Source: Paraburkholderia monticola (lineage in GTDB: Bacteria > Pseudomonadota > Gammaproteobacteria > Burkholderiales > Burkholderiaceae). Taken from it: 64,000 bases of DNA. Below are positions 1-9,568 of this stretch, piece by piece. Position 1 is the first letter of the stretch, and each line of letters opens with the position of its first letter. The notes under the pieces were generated by a model. It did not search any database, was not told where the DNA came from, and saw only the letters and a program-made list of their open reading frames with translations. Both the position numbers and the translations under genes were made by a program. The DNA is taken from positions 427,410-491,409 of the forward strand of contig NZ_LRBG01000001.1 in assembly GCF_001580545.1 (NCBI RefSeq). Reading direction: 5' to 3'.

Positions 1-84
1 GCAACGGAAATCGCCAAGGTGTTGTTCTTCATCTTCATCGTGATCTTCCTCGTCACCCTGCTGATGGGCGTGATCCGACGCTGA
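1..84 (+). CDS. DUF1328 (UPF0391) small membrane protein, C-terminal end
   Basis: Only the last 27 codons lie in the window; the gene begins to the left. The visible part is one hydrophobic segment rich in Phe, Ile, Val and Leu, ending in an Arg-Arg tail. That matches the second transmembrane helix of DUF1328/UPF0391 proteins, which are about 55 residues long and usually made of two short membrane helices. Function is unknown; relatives are often stress-inducible. The family call rests on the hydrophobic pattern and the terminal VIRR only. Confidence 0.6.
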   Translation, partial: ATEIAKVLFFIFIVIFLVTLLMGVIRR

Positions 85-182
85 CGCTTGCATCCAGTGT
101 TCCGCGAGTTCATGCCTCGCTCGATGAGAACCGGCGGTGCGGCGTCGATGTCGCGTTGGCGTTCGCACCGCTCCTCTCGCCG

Positions 183-219
183 TTGCAATACTTGCCGCAA
201 CATATTGCAATAGTTGCCG
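183..219. repeat. pair of 15-bp direct repeats in intergenic DNA
   Basis: Two copies of ttgcaata(c/g)ttgccg start at 183 and 205, 22 bases apart. They lie between the DUF1328 tail and the end of the GNAT gene. The two-turn spacing would suit a regulator binding one face of the helix, but neither flanking gene starts here. Nothing else is recognisable from 85 to 279. Confidence 0.3.
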
Positions 220-279
220 ATTCCTCGGGCGCCTCTACTCCGCTTCTATTTCGCCGCCTCTCGCGGCACATCGCCAACT

Positions 280-918
280 TCAAGCCGCATGCGCGATCTG
301 CGGCGCTGCACGCAGACGCCGCGACCAGTTCGCGAGCGTACGCATCGCGACCGGCGGCTTGCTCAGAATCGCGCTGTCATAGCACTTGTCCGCGAAGCGC
401 ATGAAATCGACGATGCGAAACCCCTGCCCCCGATAGAAGCCGATCTGCCGCGTGGCCGACTGCGGTAAATCGAGCGCGAGTTGCGCGTAGCCACGCGTCG
501 CGGCCCAGTGCTCGGCGAATGCGAGCAGCAAGGTGCCAATGCCGCGCGCCTGCCACGCGGGATCGACCGCGAACTGCCGCACGCTTGCGACATCACTGCG
601 ACGGTACAACTCGCACGATGCTTCGCCATCCGAAGCATAAAGCGTCATCGTGCCGACGATCTGTCCTTCGCATACCGCGACATGGCAGTCGCCGCGCAGC
701 GCGCTTGCGCGGGTCGTCTCGATGGTCTGATCCACGCACGTGCAGTTGAGCCCCTGCGCGCCGAGCGGCGCGAACGCGCGATGCAGGAGCGCCGTCAGCG
801 CGACGAACGAATCGCGCGACGCGTCGAAGCGCCTGAGTTCGACGTGGCCGACGCCACGACACACATAACGCACGGGAACGGTTTTCGGCTGGCTTGCGCG
901 ACGCTTCACGTTGAGCAC
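280..918 (-). CDS. GNAT-family N-acetyltransferase
   Basis: Predicted 212-residue cytoplasmic acetyltransferase using acetyl-CoA; the substrate is unknown. The core has the GNAT order: a strand ending in VRQFAVDP, the acetyl-CoA pyrophosphate loop QARGIG (residues 123-128), a helix, and then FYRGQGF near the C terminus. The start is uncertain. A GTG at 918 is chosen because any start upstream of about 997 would overlap the RmlC-like gene; a GTG at 879 is equally possible, and neither has a strong ribosome binding site. It lies downstream of the RmlC-like gene on the same strand with an 80-base gap, so co-transcription is possible. About 25 C-terminal basic residues extend beyond the GNAT fold. 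Confidence 0.7.
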   Translation of the reverse strand: MLNVKRRASQPKTVPVRYVCRGVGHVELRRFDASRDSFVALTALLHRAFAPLGAQGLNCTCVDQTIETTRASALRGDCHVAVCEGQIVGTMTLYASDGEASCELYRRSDVASVRQFAVDPAWQARGIGTLLLAFAEHWAATRGYAQLALDLPQSATRQIGFYRGQGFRIVDFMRFADKCYDSAILSKPPVAMRTLANWSRRLRAAPQIAHAA

Positions 919-997
919 CTCGTACTGACTGCGTGCCCGAAGTGTAGGGTTCGGCCGTGAGCGTCTCAAGAAAAAATGTCGTAAAAACCGGGGCCGA

Positions 998-1549
998 TCA
1001 CGCGATGTTTTCGGCTTCGTAGAGACGCCGGCCCGCCGCATCCTTGCTGCCGAGAATCGGCTCGAAGTCGATTGGCCACTCGATGGCGATGTCGGGATCG
1101 GACCACAGGAGGCAGCGCTCGAGTTCGGGAAACCAGTACTCGGTGGTCTTCCACACGCACTCGGCGACATCGGACAGCACGACGAAACCGTGCGCGAAAC
1201 CGGGCGGCACCCAGATCTGCCGCTGATTGGCTTCGCTCAGATACTCGCCGCTCCATTTGCCGAAGTTCGGTGAGTTCAGGCGCACGTCGACCGTGACGTC
1301 GAAGACCTCGCCGCGCACGACGCGCAGCAGCCGCCCCTGAGGACGCTGCACCTGATAATGCAAGCCGCGCAGCACGCGGCGCACCGCGCGCAAATGGCGG
1401 TCCTGCACGAAGGTGAAACCCTGCGCGACGTCGTCCGAAAACTCGTCCGCGCTGAAACTCTCGAAGCAGAAGCCGAACTCGTCGACAAACACTTCCGGCT
1501 CGATGAGTTTCACCTCCGGCAATGCCGTCCCCATGACCTTGTTGCCCAT
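998..1549 (-). CDS. RmlC-like dTDP-sugar epimerase with altered active site
   Basis: 183-residue cupin protein of the dTDP-4-dehydrorhamnose 3,5-epimerase family. Clear family blocks are ALPEVKLIEPEVF, VLRGLHYQ, GEVFDVTVDVR, FGKW and PPGFAHGFVVLS. The catalytic His is kept (H64 in GLH). Other positions that are nearly invariant in RmlC differ. The catalytic Tyr of the L-Y-K-T-T block is Trp133, the Arg of the D-x-R-G motif is Phe, the Asn of Q-D-N-H is Arg, and the Lys of K-L-V-R is Arg. Known RmlC biochemistry makes normal 3,5-epimerisation doubtful, so it may be a 3- or 5-epimerase, an isomerase, or inactive. No rfb/rml neighbours are present. The start at 1549 gives eight residues before ALPEV, as in relatives; an ATG at 1534 is an alternative. 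Confidence 0.75.
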   Translation of the reverse strand: MGNKVMGTALPEVKLIEPEVFVDEFGFCFESFSADEFSDDVAQGFTFVQDRHLRAVRRVLRGLHYQVQRPQGRLLRVVRGEVFDVTVDVRLNSPNFGKWSGEYLSEANQRQIWVPPGFAHGFVVLSDVAECVWKTTEYWFPELERCLLWSDPDIAIEWPIDFEPILGSKDAAGRRLYEAENIA

Positions 1550-1666
1550 CGCCACTGTGCTCGTAAAAAGGCTGGCCAGCGAAGATACGACCGCTCTCGC
1601 GGCCGCGTCCGACAGACGAGGCGCGCCCGCGGCGCGGGCGCGCAAACGTATGCCTAAAGAGACATG

Positions 1667-2680
<1,014 letters not shown>

Positions 2681-3385
2681 ACGTTGTGGACCCCGATGCC
2701 CCGTAACCAGACGGAGTGGAGAATGCGTTATTACGGCGGTAAAGCAGACTGGCGCCGCATAAAGGATTAAGCGTGATGTTAGCGGAATGGCCCGCTACAG
2801 TAAATTTGAAAAACAGATTTCATCATGAAAGCCAACGTCTGACGAAAACCGTTTATTGAGCGTTTGATATGAGCACAGCAACGGGGCGAACTACTGCTGC
2901 AAGGCCGCGCGGCTGATGGTGTCGATATCTTACCGCAAAGCCTTTATGGACGGCACTCTCGCGCATTCAGACAAAGTTGCCGATAATGCGAAGCAGGCTG
3001 ATTCGCGCTGCCGAGTACGTTTCTTGCGCGGTTCGAAAATGTTTCAAACCTGAACGGCTTATCACCCTGATAATGCCCCTGTAATTCGGTATTTTATTCG
3101 CAAAGCGGGAATTTATCGGCATCGGCAATAGGCGTTTCCGTGGCCATTCCTTGAGCCCCACTAATTAATACCTGAATGCAGATTTATCGAGGGTTCTAAA
3201 AATGTTTCTATATTGAAACATCGCGAGCCGCTTTCGTATGATTTAAAAGCGCGCCGCGTGCCTCGCGGATCGAACCTCAGACGATTGGATGCAGTGCAGC
3301 AATCGCACGCGGTGCGCGAGCGATAAAGACGCGGCCGTTGCAACCGGCGAGGTTGCAACGGCACACCACCACTCGTCACATGATC
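2681..3385. other. 705-base intergenic region with repeated ATGTTTC motifs
   Basis: This region is more A+T-rich than its surroundings and holds no convincing gene. It contains two related motifs, ggttcgaaaatgtttcaaa near 3031-3049 and ggttctaaaaatgtttcta near 3192-3210. The second extends into a palindrome, ATGTTTC-N6-GAAACAT at 3202-3221. This suggests an operator for an unknown regulator, although the flanking genes both point away from or end at this region. The hairpin near 3335-3361 is listed separately. Confidence 0.4.
3335..3361 (-). terminator. hairpin downstream of the tandem uvrA
   Basis: Perfect 11-bp inverted repeat (ccgttgcaacc / ggttgcaacgg) with a 5-base loop, starting 24 bases after the stop codon of the tandem uvrA. 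On the minus strand it is followed by only a short T-rich stretch, so it may act as a weak or factor-assisted terminator or as an mRNA 3'-end stabiliser. Confidence 0.5.
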
Positions 3386-6300
3386 TCAGCCATTCGTCCC
3401 TTCGCCGGCCAGCGTCGCCGGCGCCGCGGTGCGCGCGAGCACCGGCCGCAACGCCGCGCCCGTATGACTCGTGGCGACGCGCGAGAGGCTTTCGGGATCG
3501 GTCGCCGCGACGATCGTGCCGCCACCTACCCCGCCCTCGGGACCGAGGTCGATGATCCAGTCGGCCTCGGCGATCACGTCGAGATCGTGCTCGATGACGA
3601 CCACGCTATGCCCGCCATCCACGAGCCGATGCAGCACGCGAATCAGCTTCGCGACGTCCGCCATATGCAGGCCGACCGTCGGCTCGTCGAGCACGTACAG
3701 CGTGTGCGGCGGCTTCTGACCCCGCCGCGTGATGTCGTCGCGCACCTTGCTCAGCTCGGTGACGAGCTTGATGCGCTGGGCCTCGCCGCCCGACAGCGTC
3801 GGCGACGGCTGACCGAGCGTCAGATAGCCGAGCCCGACGTCTTTCATCAGTTGCAGCGGATGCCCGATGTTCGTGATCGACGCGAAGAACTCGACCGCCT
3901 CGTCGATCTCCATGGTCAGCACGTCGCCGATGTTCTTGCCGCGCCACGTGACCGCGAGCGTCTCCGGATTGAAGCGCTGACCGTGGCAGACGTCGCACGG
4001 CACTTTCACGTCGGGCAGGAAGCTCATGCCGATCGTGCGTACGCCCTGGCCCTCGCACGCCGGGCAACGGCCCTCGCCGGTATTGAACGAGAAACGCGAC
4101 GCGGTATAGCCGCGCGCCCGCGCCTCGAGCGTGCCCGCGAACAGCTTGCGGATCGCATCCCACACGCCGATGTAGGTGGCGGGACACGAACGTGGCGTCT
4201 TGCCGATCGGCGTCTGATCGACTTCGAGCACGCGGTCGATGCTTTCCCAGCCCGTGACCGAATCGCAGCCCTGCCACGTGTGCGTGACGTTCAGCGGCGC
4301 GCGCGGCGCCGAGCGCGCGAGCACGCTCGAACGCCTATTCGCGGCCGGCTTTTCCTCGGCCGCCGCCCGCGCGCGCCGCGTGGCCGGCGACGACAACACC
4401 GAGCGCCCGACCGCATCGAGCAGATTGGTCATCAGCACGTCGCGCGCGAGCGTCGACTTGCCGGAGCCGCTGACGCCCGTCACCGCGACGAGCCGCGCGA
4501 GCGGAATGCCGACCGTCACGTCGCGCAGGTTATGGAGCTTGCCGCCATGCACGGTCAGCCAGTTCTCGGGGACCGCGGCCGCGCGCTTGCCCGGCGCGAC
4601 GACCGGGCGACGCGGCTGCAGCGGATGCACGATCGGCTGCGCGAGGAAGCGACCGGTCAGCGAATCGGGCTGCGCGGACAGGTCCGCGACACTGCCTTGC
4701 GCGATCAGCGTACCGCCGCGCTTGCCCGCGCCCGGTCCGATATCGATGATGTGATCGGCGCGCCGGATCGTATCTTCGTCATGTTCGACGACGACGAGCG
4801 TGTTGCCCTTCTCGCCCAGCTTGCGCAGTGCGTTCAGCAGGATTTGATTGTCGCGCGGATGCAGACCGATGGTCGGCTCGTCGAGCACATAGCACACGCC
4901 CTGCAGGTTGCTGCCGAGTTGCGCGGCGAGCCGGATGCGCTGCGCTTCACCACCGGACAAACTCGGCGCCGCGCGATCGAGGCTCAGATAGCCGAGCCCG
5001 ACTTCTTCGAGGAACTGCAGCCGGCTGCCGATTTCGCTGACGACGTCGCGCGCGATTTCTGCGTCGCGGCCCGTCATCTGTAGCGAATCGATCCACGCGC
5101 GCGTGTCGGACACGGTCCATTGCGCGACGTCGACGATCGCCTGCGAGTCGAACGTAACCGCGCGCGCGACCGGATTCAGACGCGTGCCCGCGCAATCCGG
5201 ACACGGCTCGTCGACGAGCCCTTCCGGTTCCTGCTCCTCCGACGGCAAACTCTGTTCGCGGCCGCGATTGTCGTCGACGACGATCGTGTCGTCGTAGGCG
5301 GCGCGCTGTTCGCGCGTGAGCGACAGACCGGTGCCGACGCAGCTCGTGCACCAGCCATGCTTGCTGTTGTACGAGAACATGCGCGGATCGAGCTCGGGGT
5401 AGCTGGTGCCGCACACCGGGCAGGCGCGCTTCGTCGACAGCACCTTCACGTCGCCGAGCGTGGCGGTGGAACGGCCGCCATTGATCGCGTCGTGCAGGCC
5501 GTCGAGCGGCGCGAGCAGATGCATGATGCCTTTGCCGAGGTCGAGCGTCTGCTCGAGCGCCGTGCGCAACTCGGTTTCATGATCGGCCGAGATGACGAGG
5601 TCCGCCACCGGCAGCTCGATCGTATGCTCGCGGAAGCGGTCGAGCTTCGGCCACGGATCGACCGGCACGAACTCGCCGTCCACACGCAGATGCGTATTAC
5701 CGCGCGCCTTCGCCCATTTCGCCAGGTCGGTATAGACGCCCTTGCGGTTCACGACGAGCGGCGCGAGGAAGCCGACATGCTGGCCCTTGTGATCGCGCAG
5801 CAACTGCGCCGCGATCGACTCGGCGCTTTGCGACGTGACCGGCGTGCCGTCGTGGATGCAATGCTGCATGCCGAGCTTCACGTACAGCAGACGCAGGAAG
5901 TGCCACACCTCCGAGGTCGTCGCGACGGTACTCTTGCGGCCGCCGCGCGAGAGCCGTTGCTCGATCGCGACGGTCGGCGGAATGCCGTACACCGCGTCGA
6001 CTTCGGGCCGTCCGGCCGGCTGCACGATCGAGCGCGCATACGCATTCAATGATTCGAGGTAGCGCCGCTGACCTTCGTGAAACAGGATGTCGAACGCGAG
6101 CGTCGATTTGCCCGAGCCCGACACGCCGGTGATCACGTTGAACTTGCCGTGCGGAATATCGACGTCGAGCGCCTTCAGGTTGTGCTCGCGCGCGTTGACG
6201 ATGCGCACGACGTCCTCGCCTTCGATCGCGCGCCGCGCACGGGCCGCGCTCAGCGCTTTCTGCAATGGGATGCCCTGGGGCTCCCCTGCGGCCGCGGTGT

Positions 6301-9300
6301 CCATCGCGCGGTCGTACTGCAGCAGTGCCTCGCCGGTATGCGAGTCGGCGCACGCTTTCACTTCGTCCGGTGTGCCCGCGCAGAGCACGCGGCCACCGCC
6401 GTCGCCGCCTTCGGGGCCGAGATCGATGATCCAGTCGGCCGCGCGGATCACGTCGAGATTGTGCTCGATCACGATCAGCGAATGACCGCTCGCGAGCAGC
6501 TTGCCGAACGCCTGCATCAGCTTCGCGATGTCGTCGAAATGCAGGCCCGTGGTCGGCTCGTCGAACATGAACAGGCGCTTCGCGACCGCCTGCTTCGCGC
6601 CGCGCGTGCCACGCGCCTGCACCGATTCCGCGAGAAAGCCCGCGAGCTTGAGCCGCTGCGCCTCGCCGCCCGACAGCGTCGGCACCGGTTGGCCGAGCTT
6701 CACGTATTCGAGCCCGACGTCGATGATCGGCTGCAGCACACGCAATACTTCGGCGTCCTTCGCGAAGTAAGCAGCGGCCTCGCTGACGGTCAACTCGAGC
6801 ACGTCGGCGATGCTCAACGCGCGAGCGGGCTCGTCTCGTTCGATCTTCACTTCGAGGATTTCCGCGCGATAGCGGCGCCCGTCGCAATCGGGGCAACGCA
6901 GGTACACGTCGGAGAGGAACTGCATTTCGATGTGCTCGAAGCCCGAGCCGCCACAGGTCGGGCAGCGGCCGTCGCCCGAGTTGAAGCTGAACATGCCGGG
7001 GCCGTAACCGCGCTGCTGCGCGAGCGGCGCCTTCGCGAACAGCTTGCGGATTTCGTCGAACGCGCCGACGTAGCTGGCCGGATTCGAGCGCGCGGTCTTG
7101 CCGATCGGCGACTGGTCGACGAATACGACGTCGGTCACCTGGTCGGCGCCCTTCAGCGCCCTGAACGCGCCCGGCGCTTCGGTGGCGAGCCCGAAGTGGC
7201 GCGCCATCGCCGGATAGAGCACGTCCTGCAATAGCGTCGATTTGCCGGAGCCCGACACCCCGGTCACGCACACGAGCCGTTGCAGCGGAATCTCCACCGT
7301 GACGTCGCGCAGATTGTGTTCGCTCGCGCCTTCGAGGACGATGCGCGGCGTGCCCGCCTCGACCGGACGACGCGACCAGTGCGCGGCATCGGCGACATGG
7401 CGGCGGCCGCCGAGGTACTCACCGGTCAGCGTGCCGGATGAACGGATCGCCTCGGGCGCGCCGTCGAAAATGATCGAGCCGCCGCGCTCGCCGGGACCCG
7501 GCCCCATGTCGATCAGCCGGTCCGCCGCGAGCATCACCGACGGATCATGCTCGACGACGACGAGCGTATTGCCCGCGTCGCGCAGCCGGTGCATCGCCTC
7601 GACGATGCGGTTCAGGTCGCGCGGATGCAGGCCGATGCTCGGCTCGTCCAGCACGAATAGCGTCTTGGTCAGCGACGTGCCGAGCGCCGTGGTCAGGTTG
7701 ATGCGCTGCACCTCGCCGCCCGACAGCGTGCGGCTTTGCCTGTCGAGCGTCAGATAGCCGAGGCCAACGTCGCACAGATACTTCAGGCGCGTGCGGACTT
7801 CCGCGAGCAGCAGCTTCAGCGCGTCGTCGAGCAACGCGCTCGGCAGCGTGATGCCGTCGAAGAAGCGGCGGATGCGCTCGATCGGCATCAGCATCAGGTC
7901 GTGCACGGTCAGGCCAGGCAACGCTTCGAGCTGCGCGCGCGACCACTGAACGCCGCGCGGCATGAAGCGTTGCGCGGGCGCGAGGACCTCGTTCGCATTC
8001 GCCTTGCTGCCGAGGCGCCATAGCAGCGATTCGGTTTTCAGACGCGCGCCGCCGCAGGTTTCGCACGGCGTGTAGCTGCGGTACTTCGACAGCAGCACGC
8101 GGATATGCATCTTGTACGCCTTCGATTCAAGGTAGTCGAAGAAGCGTTTGACGCCGTACCAATGCGTCTGCCACTTGCCGTTCCAGTCCGGCGAGCCGTT
8201 GATGACCCATTCGCGCTCGCGCTCGCTCAACTCGCCCCACGGCGTGTCGCGGCGGATGTCGGCTTTCGCCGCGTAGCGGATCAGGTCGTCTTGGCACTCC
8301 TTCCACGCGGGCGTCTGCATCGGCTTGACCGCGCCTTCGCGCAGCGTCTTGCGGGCGTCCGGAATGACGAGGCCGAGGTCGACGCCGATCACGCGGCCGA
8401 AGCCGCGGCAGGCGTCGCACGCGCCATAGGCCGAGTTGAACGAAAACAGCGCCGGCTGCGGGTCGGCGTAGCGCAGATCGCTTTCGGGGCTGTGCAGACC
8501 GGTGGAGAAACGCCAGATGCGCGGCTCGGCAGCTTCAGCCTGCGGTTCGTCCGACGCGGCCGGCAGCACGTAAATATTGACGCGGCCGCCGCCGCGCTTC
8601 AGCGATGCTTCGATCGCTTCGACCGCGCGCGCTTTGTCCACCGAGCGCAGCCGGAAGCGGTCGGCGACGACGTCGAGCAACTTGCGCTTGCCGGTCGGCG
8701 AATCGACTTCTCGCTGTGCCTGCACGCGCGTATAGCCGCTCGCCGACAACCACTGCTCGACCTCCTGCTGCGACGCCGACTCGGGTAGCTCGACCGGGAA
8801 CGTGACGACGAGCCGCGGCTCCTCCTGCGCGGTGCGTTCGAGCAGTTCCGCGTAGATGGTCTCGGGCGTGTCGTGCCGCACCGGGTGCGCGCTCTGGCGG
8901 TCGAACAGCTCGGCCGCGCGCGCGTACAGCAGCTTCAGATGGTCGTTCAGCTCGGTCATCGTGCCGACCGTGGAGCGCGAGCTGCGCACCGGGTTGGTCT
9001 GGTCGATCGCGATGGCGGGCGGCACGCCGTCGACCCGGTCCACCTGCGGCCGGTCCATCCGGTCGAGGAACTGGCGGGCGTACGCGCTGAAGGTTTCGAC
9101 GTAGCGACGCTGCCCTTCCGCGTACAGCGTGTCGAACACGAGACTCGACTTGCCCGAGCCCGACGGCCCGGTGACGACCGTCATTTCGCCGGTGCGCACG
9201 TCGAGGTCGACGTTTTTCAGGTTGTGCTGGCGGGCGCCGCGAATGCGGATCGTGCCCTGGATCTTGTTGCTGCTCGGCGTGCTGGCGTGGGGTTGGTCAG

Positions 9301-9334
9301 CGAGGGTGTCAGGGGTTGCGTCGTTGGAGGACAA
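3386..9334 (-). CDS. uvrA: tandem (double-length) excinuclease ABC subunit UvrA
   Basis: 1,982 residues, about twice a normal UvrA (~940). It consists of two complete UvrA units, residues ~25-1005 and ~1040-1960, so four ABC ATPase modules are in one chain. Walker A motifs are at 56-63, 692-699, 1070-1077 and 1620-1627; LSGGE signatures at 537, 887, 1459 and 1847; Walker B Asp-Glu-Pro at 563, 925, 1485 and 1883. Zinc-finger CxxC pairs occur in both halves (306/309, 424/427, 791/794 with 814/817; 1305/1308 with 1329/1332, 1378/1381, 1757/1760 with 1780/1783). Normal UvrA dimerises to scan DNA for damage and load UvrB, so this chain could be a covalent dimer. The start is TTG at 9334 after ggaaaaa; no ATG is available nearby and the frame is closed a few codons upstream. 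A LexA box lies 120 bases upstream. Confidence 0.9.
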   Translation of the reverse strand: MSSNDATPDTLADQPHASTPSSNKIQGTIRIRGARQHNLKNVDLDVRTGEMTVVTGPSGSGKSSLVFDTLYAEGQRRYVETFSAYARQFLDRMDRPQVDRVDGVPPAIAIDQTNPVRSSRSTVGTMTELNDHLKLLYARAAELFDRQSAHPVRHDTPETIYAELLERTAQEEPRLVVTFPVELPESASQQEVEQWLSASGYTRVQAQREVDSPTGKRKLLDVVADRFRLRSVDKARAVEAIEASLKRGGGRVNIYVLPAASDEPQAEAAEPRIWRFSTGLHSPESDLRYADPQPALFSFNSAYGACDACRGFGRVIGVDLGLVIPDARKTLREGAVKPMQTPAWKECQDDLIRYAAKADIRRDTPWGELSEREREWVINGSPDWNGKWQTHWYGVKRFFDYLESKAYKMHIRVLLSKYRSYTPCETCGGARLKTESLLWRLGSKANANEVLAPAQRFMPRGVQWSRAQLEALPGLTVHDLMLMPIERIRRFFDGITLPSALLDDALKLLLAEVRTRLKYLCDVGLGYLTLDRQSRTLSGGEVQRINLTTALGTSLTKTLFVLDEPSIGLHPRDLNRIVEAMHRLRDAGNTLVVVEHDPSVMLAADRLIDMGPGPGERGGSIIFDGAPEAIRSSGTLTGEYLGGRRHVADAAHWSRRPVEAGTPRIVLEGASEHNLRDVTVEIPLQRLVCVTGVSGSGKSTLLQDVLYPAMARHFGLATEAPGAFRALKGADQVTDVVFVDQSPIGKTARSNPASYVGAFDEIRKLFAKAPLAQQRGYGPGMFSFNSGDGRCPTCGGSGFEHIEMQFLSDVYLRCPDCDGRRYRAEILEVKIERDEPARALSIADVLELTVSEAAAYFAKDAEVLRVLQPIIDVGLEYVKLGQPVPTLSGGEAQRLKLAGFLAESVQARGTRGAKQAVAKRLFMFDEPTTGLHFDDIAKLMQAFGKLLASGHSLIVIEHNLDVIRAADWIIDLGPEGGDGGGRVLCAGTPDEVKACADSHTGEALLQYDRAMDTAAAGEPQGIPLQKALSAARARRAIEGEDVVRIVNAREHNLKALDVDIPHGKFNVITGVSGSGKSTLAFDILFHEGQRRYLESLNAYARSIVQPAGRPEVDAVYGIPPTVAIEQRLSRGGRKSTVATTSEVWHFLRLLYVKLGMQHCIHDGTPVTSQSAESIAAQLLRDHKGQHVGFLAPLVVNRKGVYTDLAKWAKARGNTHLRVDGEFVPVDPWPKLDRFREHTIELPVADLVISADHETELRTALEQTLDLGKGIMHLLAPLDGLHDAINGGRSTATLGDVKVLSTKRACPVCGTSYPELDPRMFSYNSKHGWCTSCVGTGLSLTREQRAAYDDTIVVDDNRGREQSLPSEEQEPEGLVDEPCPDCAGTRLNPVARAVTFDSQAIVDVAQWTVSDTRAWIDSLQMTGRDAEIARDVVSEIGSRLQFLEEVGLGYLSLDRAAPSLSGGEAQRIRLAAQLGSNLQGVCYVLDEPTIGLHPRDNQILLNALRKLGEKGNTLVVVEHDEDTIRRADHIIDIGPGAGKRGGTLIAQGSVADLSAQPDSLTGRFLAQPIVHPLQPRRPVVAPGKRAAAVPENWLTVHGGKLHNLRDVTVGIPLARLVAVTGVSGSGKSTLARDVLMTNLLDAVGRSVLSSPATRRARAAAEEKPAANRRSSVLARSAPRAPLNVTHTWQGCDSVTGWESIDRVLEVDQTPIGKTPRSCPATYIGVWDAIRKLFAGTLEARARGYTASRFSFNTGEGRCPACEGQGVRTIGMSFLPDVKVPCDVCHGQRFNPETLAVTWRGKNIGDVLTMEIDEAVEFFASITNIGHPLQLMKDVGLGYLTLGQPSPTLSGGEAQRIKLVTELSKVRDDITRRGQKPPHTLYVLDEPTVGLHMADVAKLIRVLHRLVDGGHSVVVIEHDLDVIAEADWIIDLGPEGGVGGGTIVAATDPESLSRVATSHTGAALRPVLARTAAPATLAGEGTNG

Positions 9335-9454
9335 TTTTTCCGACCGTCTGAAGGAGTGGGCTACCTCTCACGGCCGGCTCTCGCGACCGCGCAAGTTCGG
9401 TGCAGCCGGGACGGCGCGAGGGGCGCCCGGAAGCCTGGCTGTAGGGGGATACTA

Positions 9455-9474
9455 TACTGTATGTTTATACAGTT
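9455..9474 (-). promoter_or_regulatory. LexA (SOS) box upstream of tandem uvrA
   Basis: The sequence ctgtatgtttatacag (9457-9472) fits the proteobacterial LexA consensus CTGT-N8-ACAG exactly, with A/T-rich flanks. It lies 120 bases upstream of the uvrA TTG codon, implying DNA-damage induction. The nearest gene on the other side (the racemase) ends rather than starts here. Confidence 0.8.
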
Positions 9475-9568
9475 TTCCATGACAGGCGCAGGCGCGCCTG
9501 GCGCCTCGATCGGCGCGGAGGCGCCAAGGCGCGCAATCGCCGCGCCGCGCCGCGCCGACACCGCCTGA

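Noticed and set aside
2967..3379. two short minus-strand frames (64 and 72 codons) in the 705-base gap
   Set aside because: No ribosome site, no recognisable motif, unusual composition; treated as chance frames.
3338..5083. 581-codon frame antisense to tandem uvrA
   Set aside because: Low-complexity Arg/Ala/Asp/His composition and no motif; the minus strand encodes a clear UvrA.
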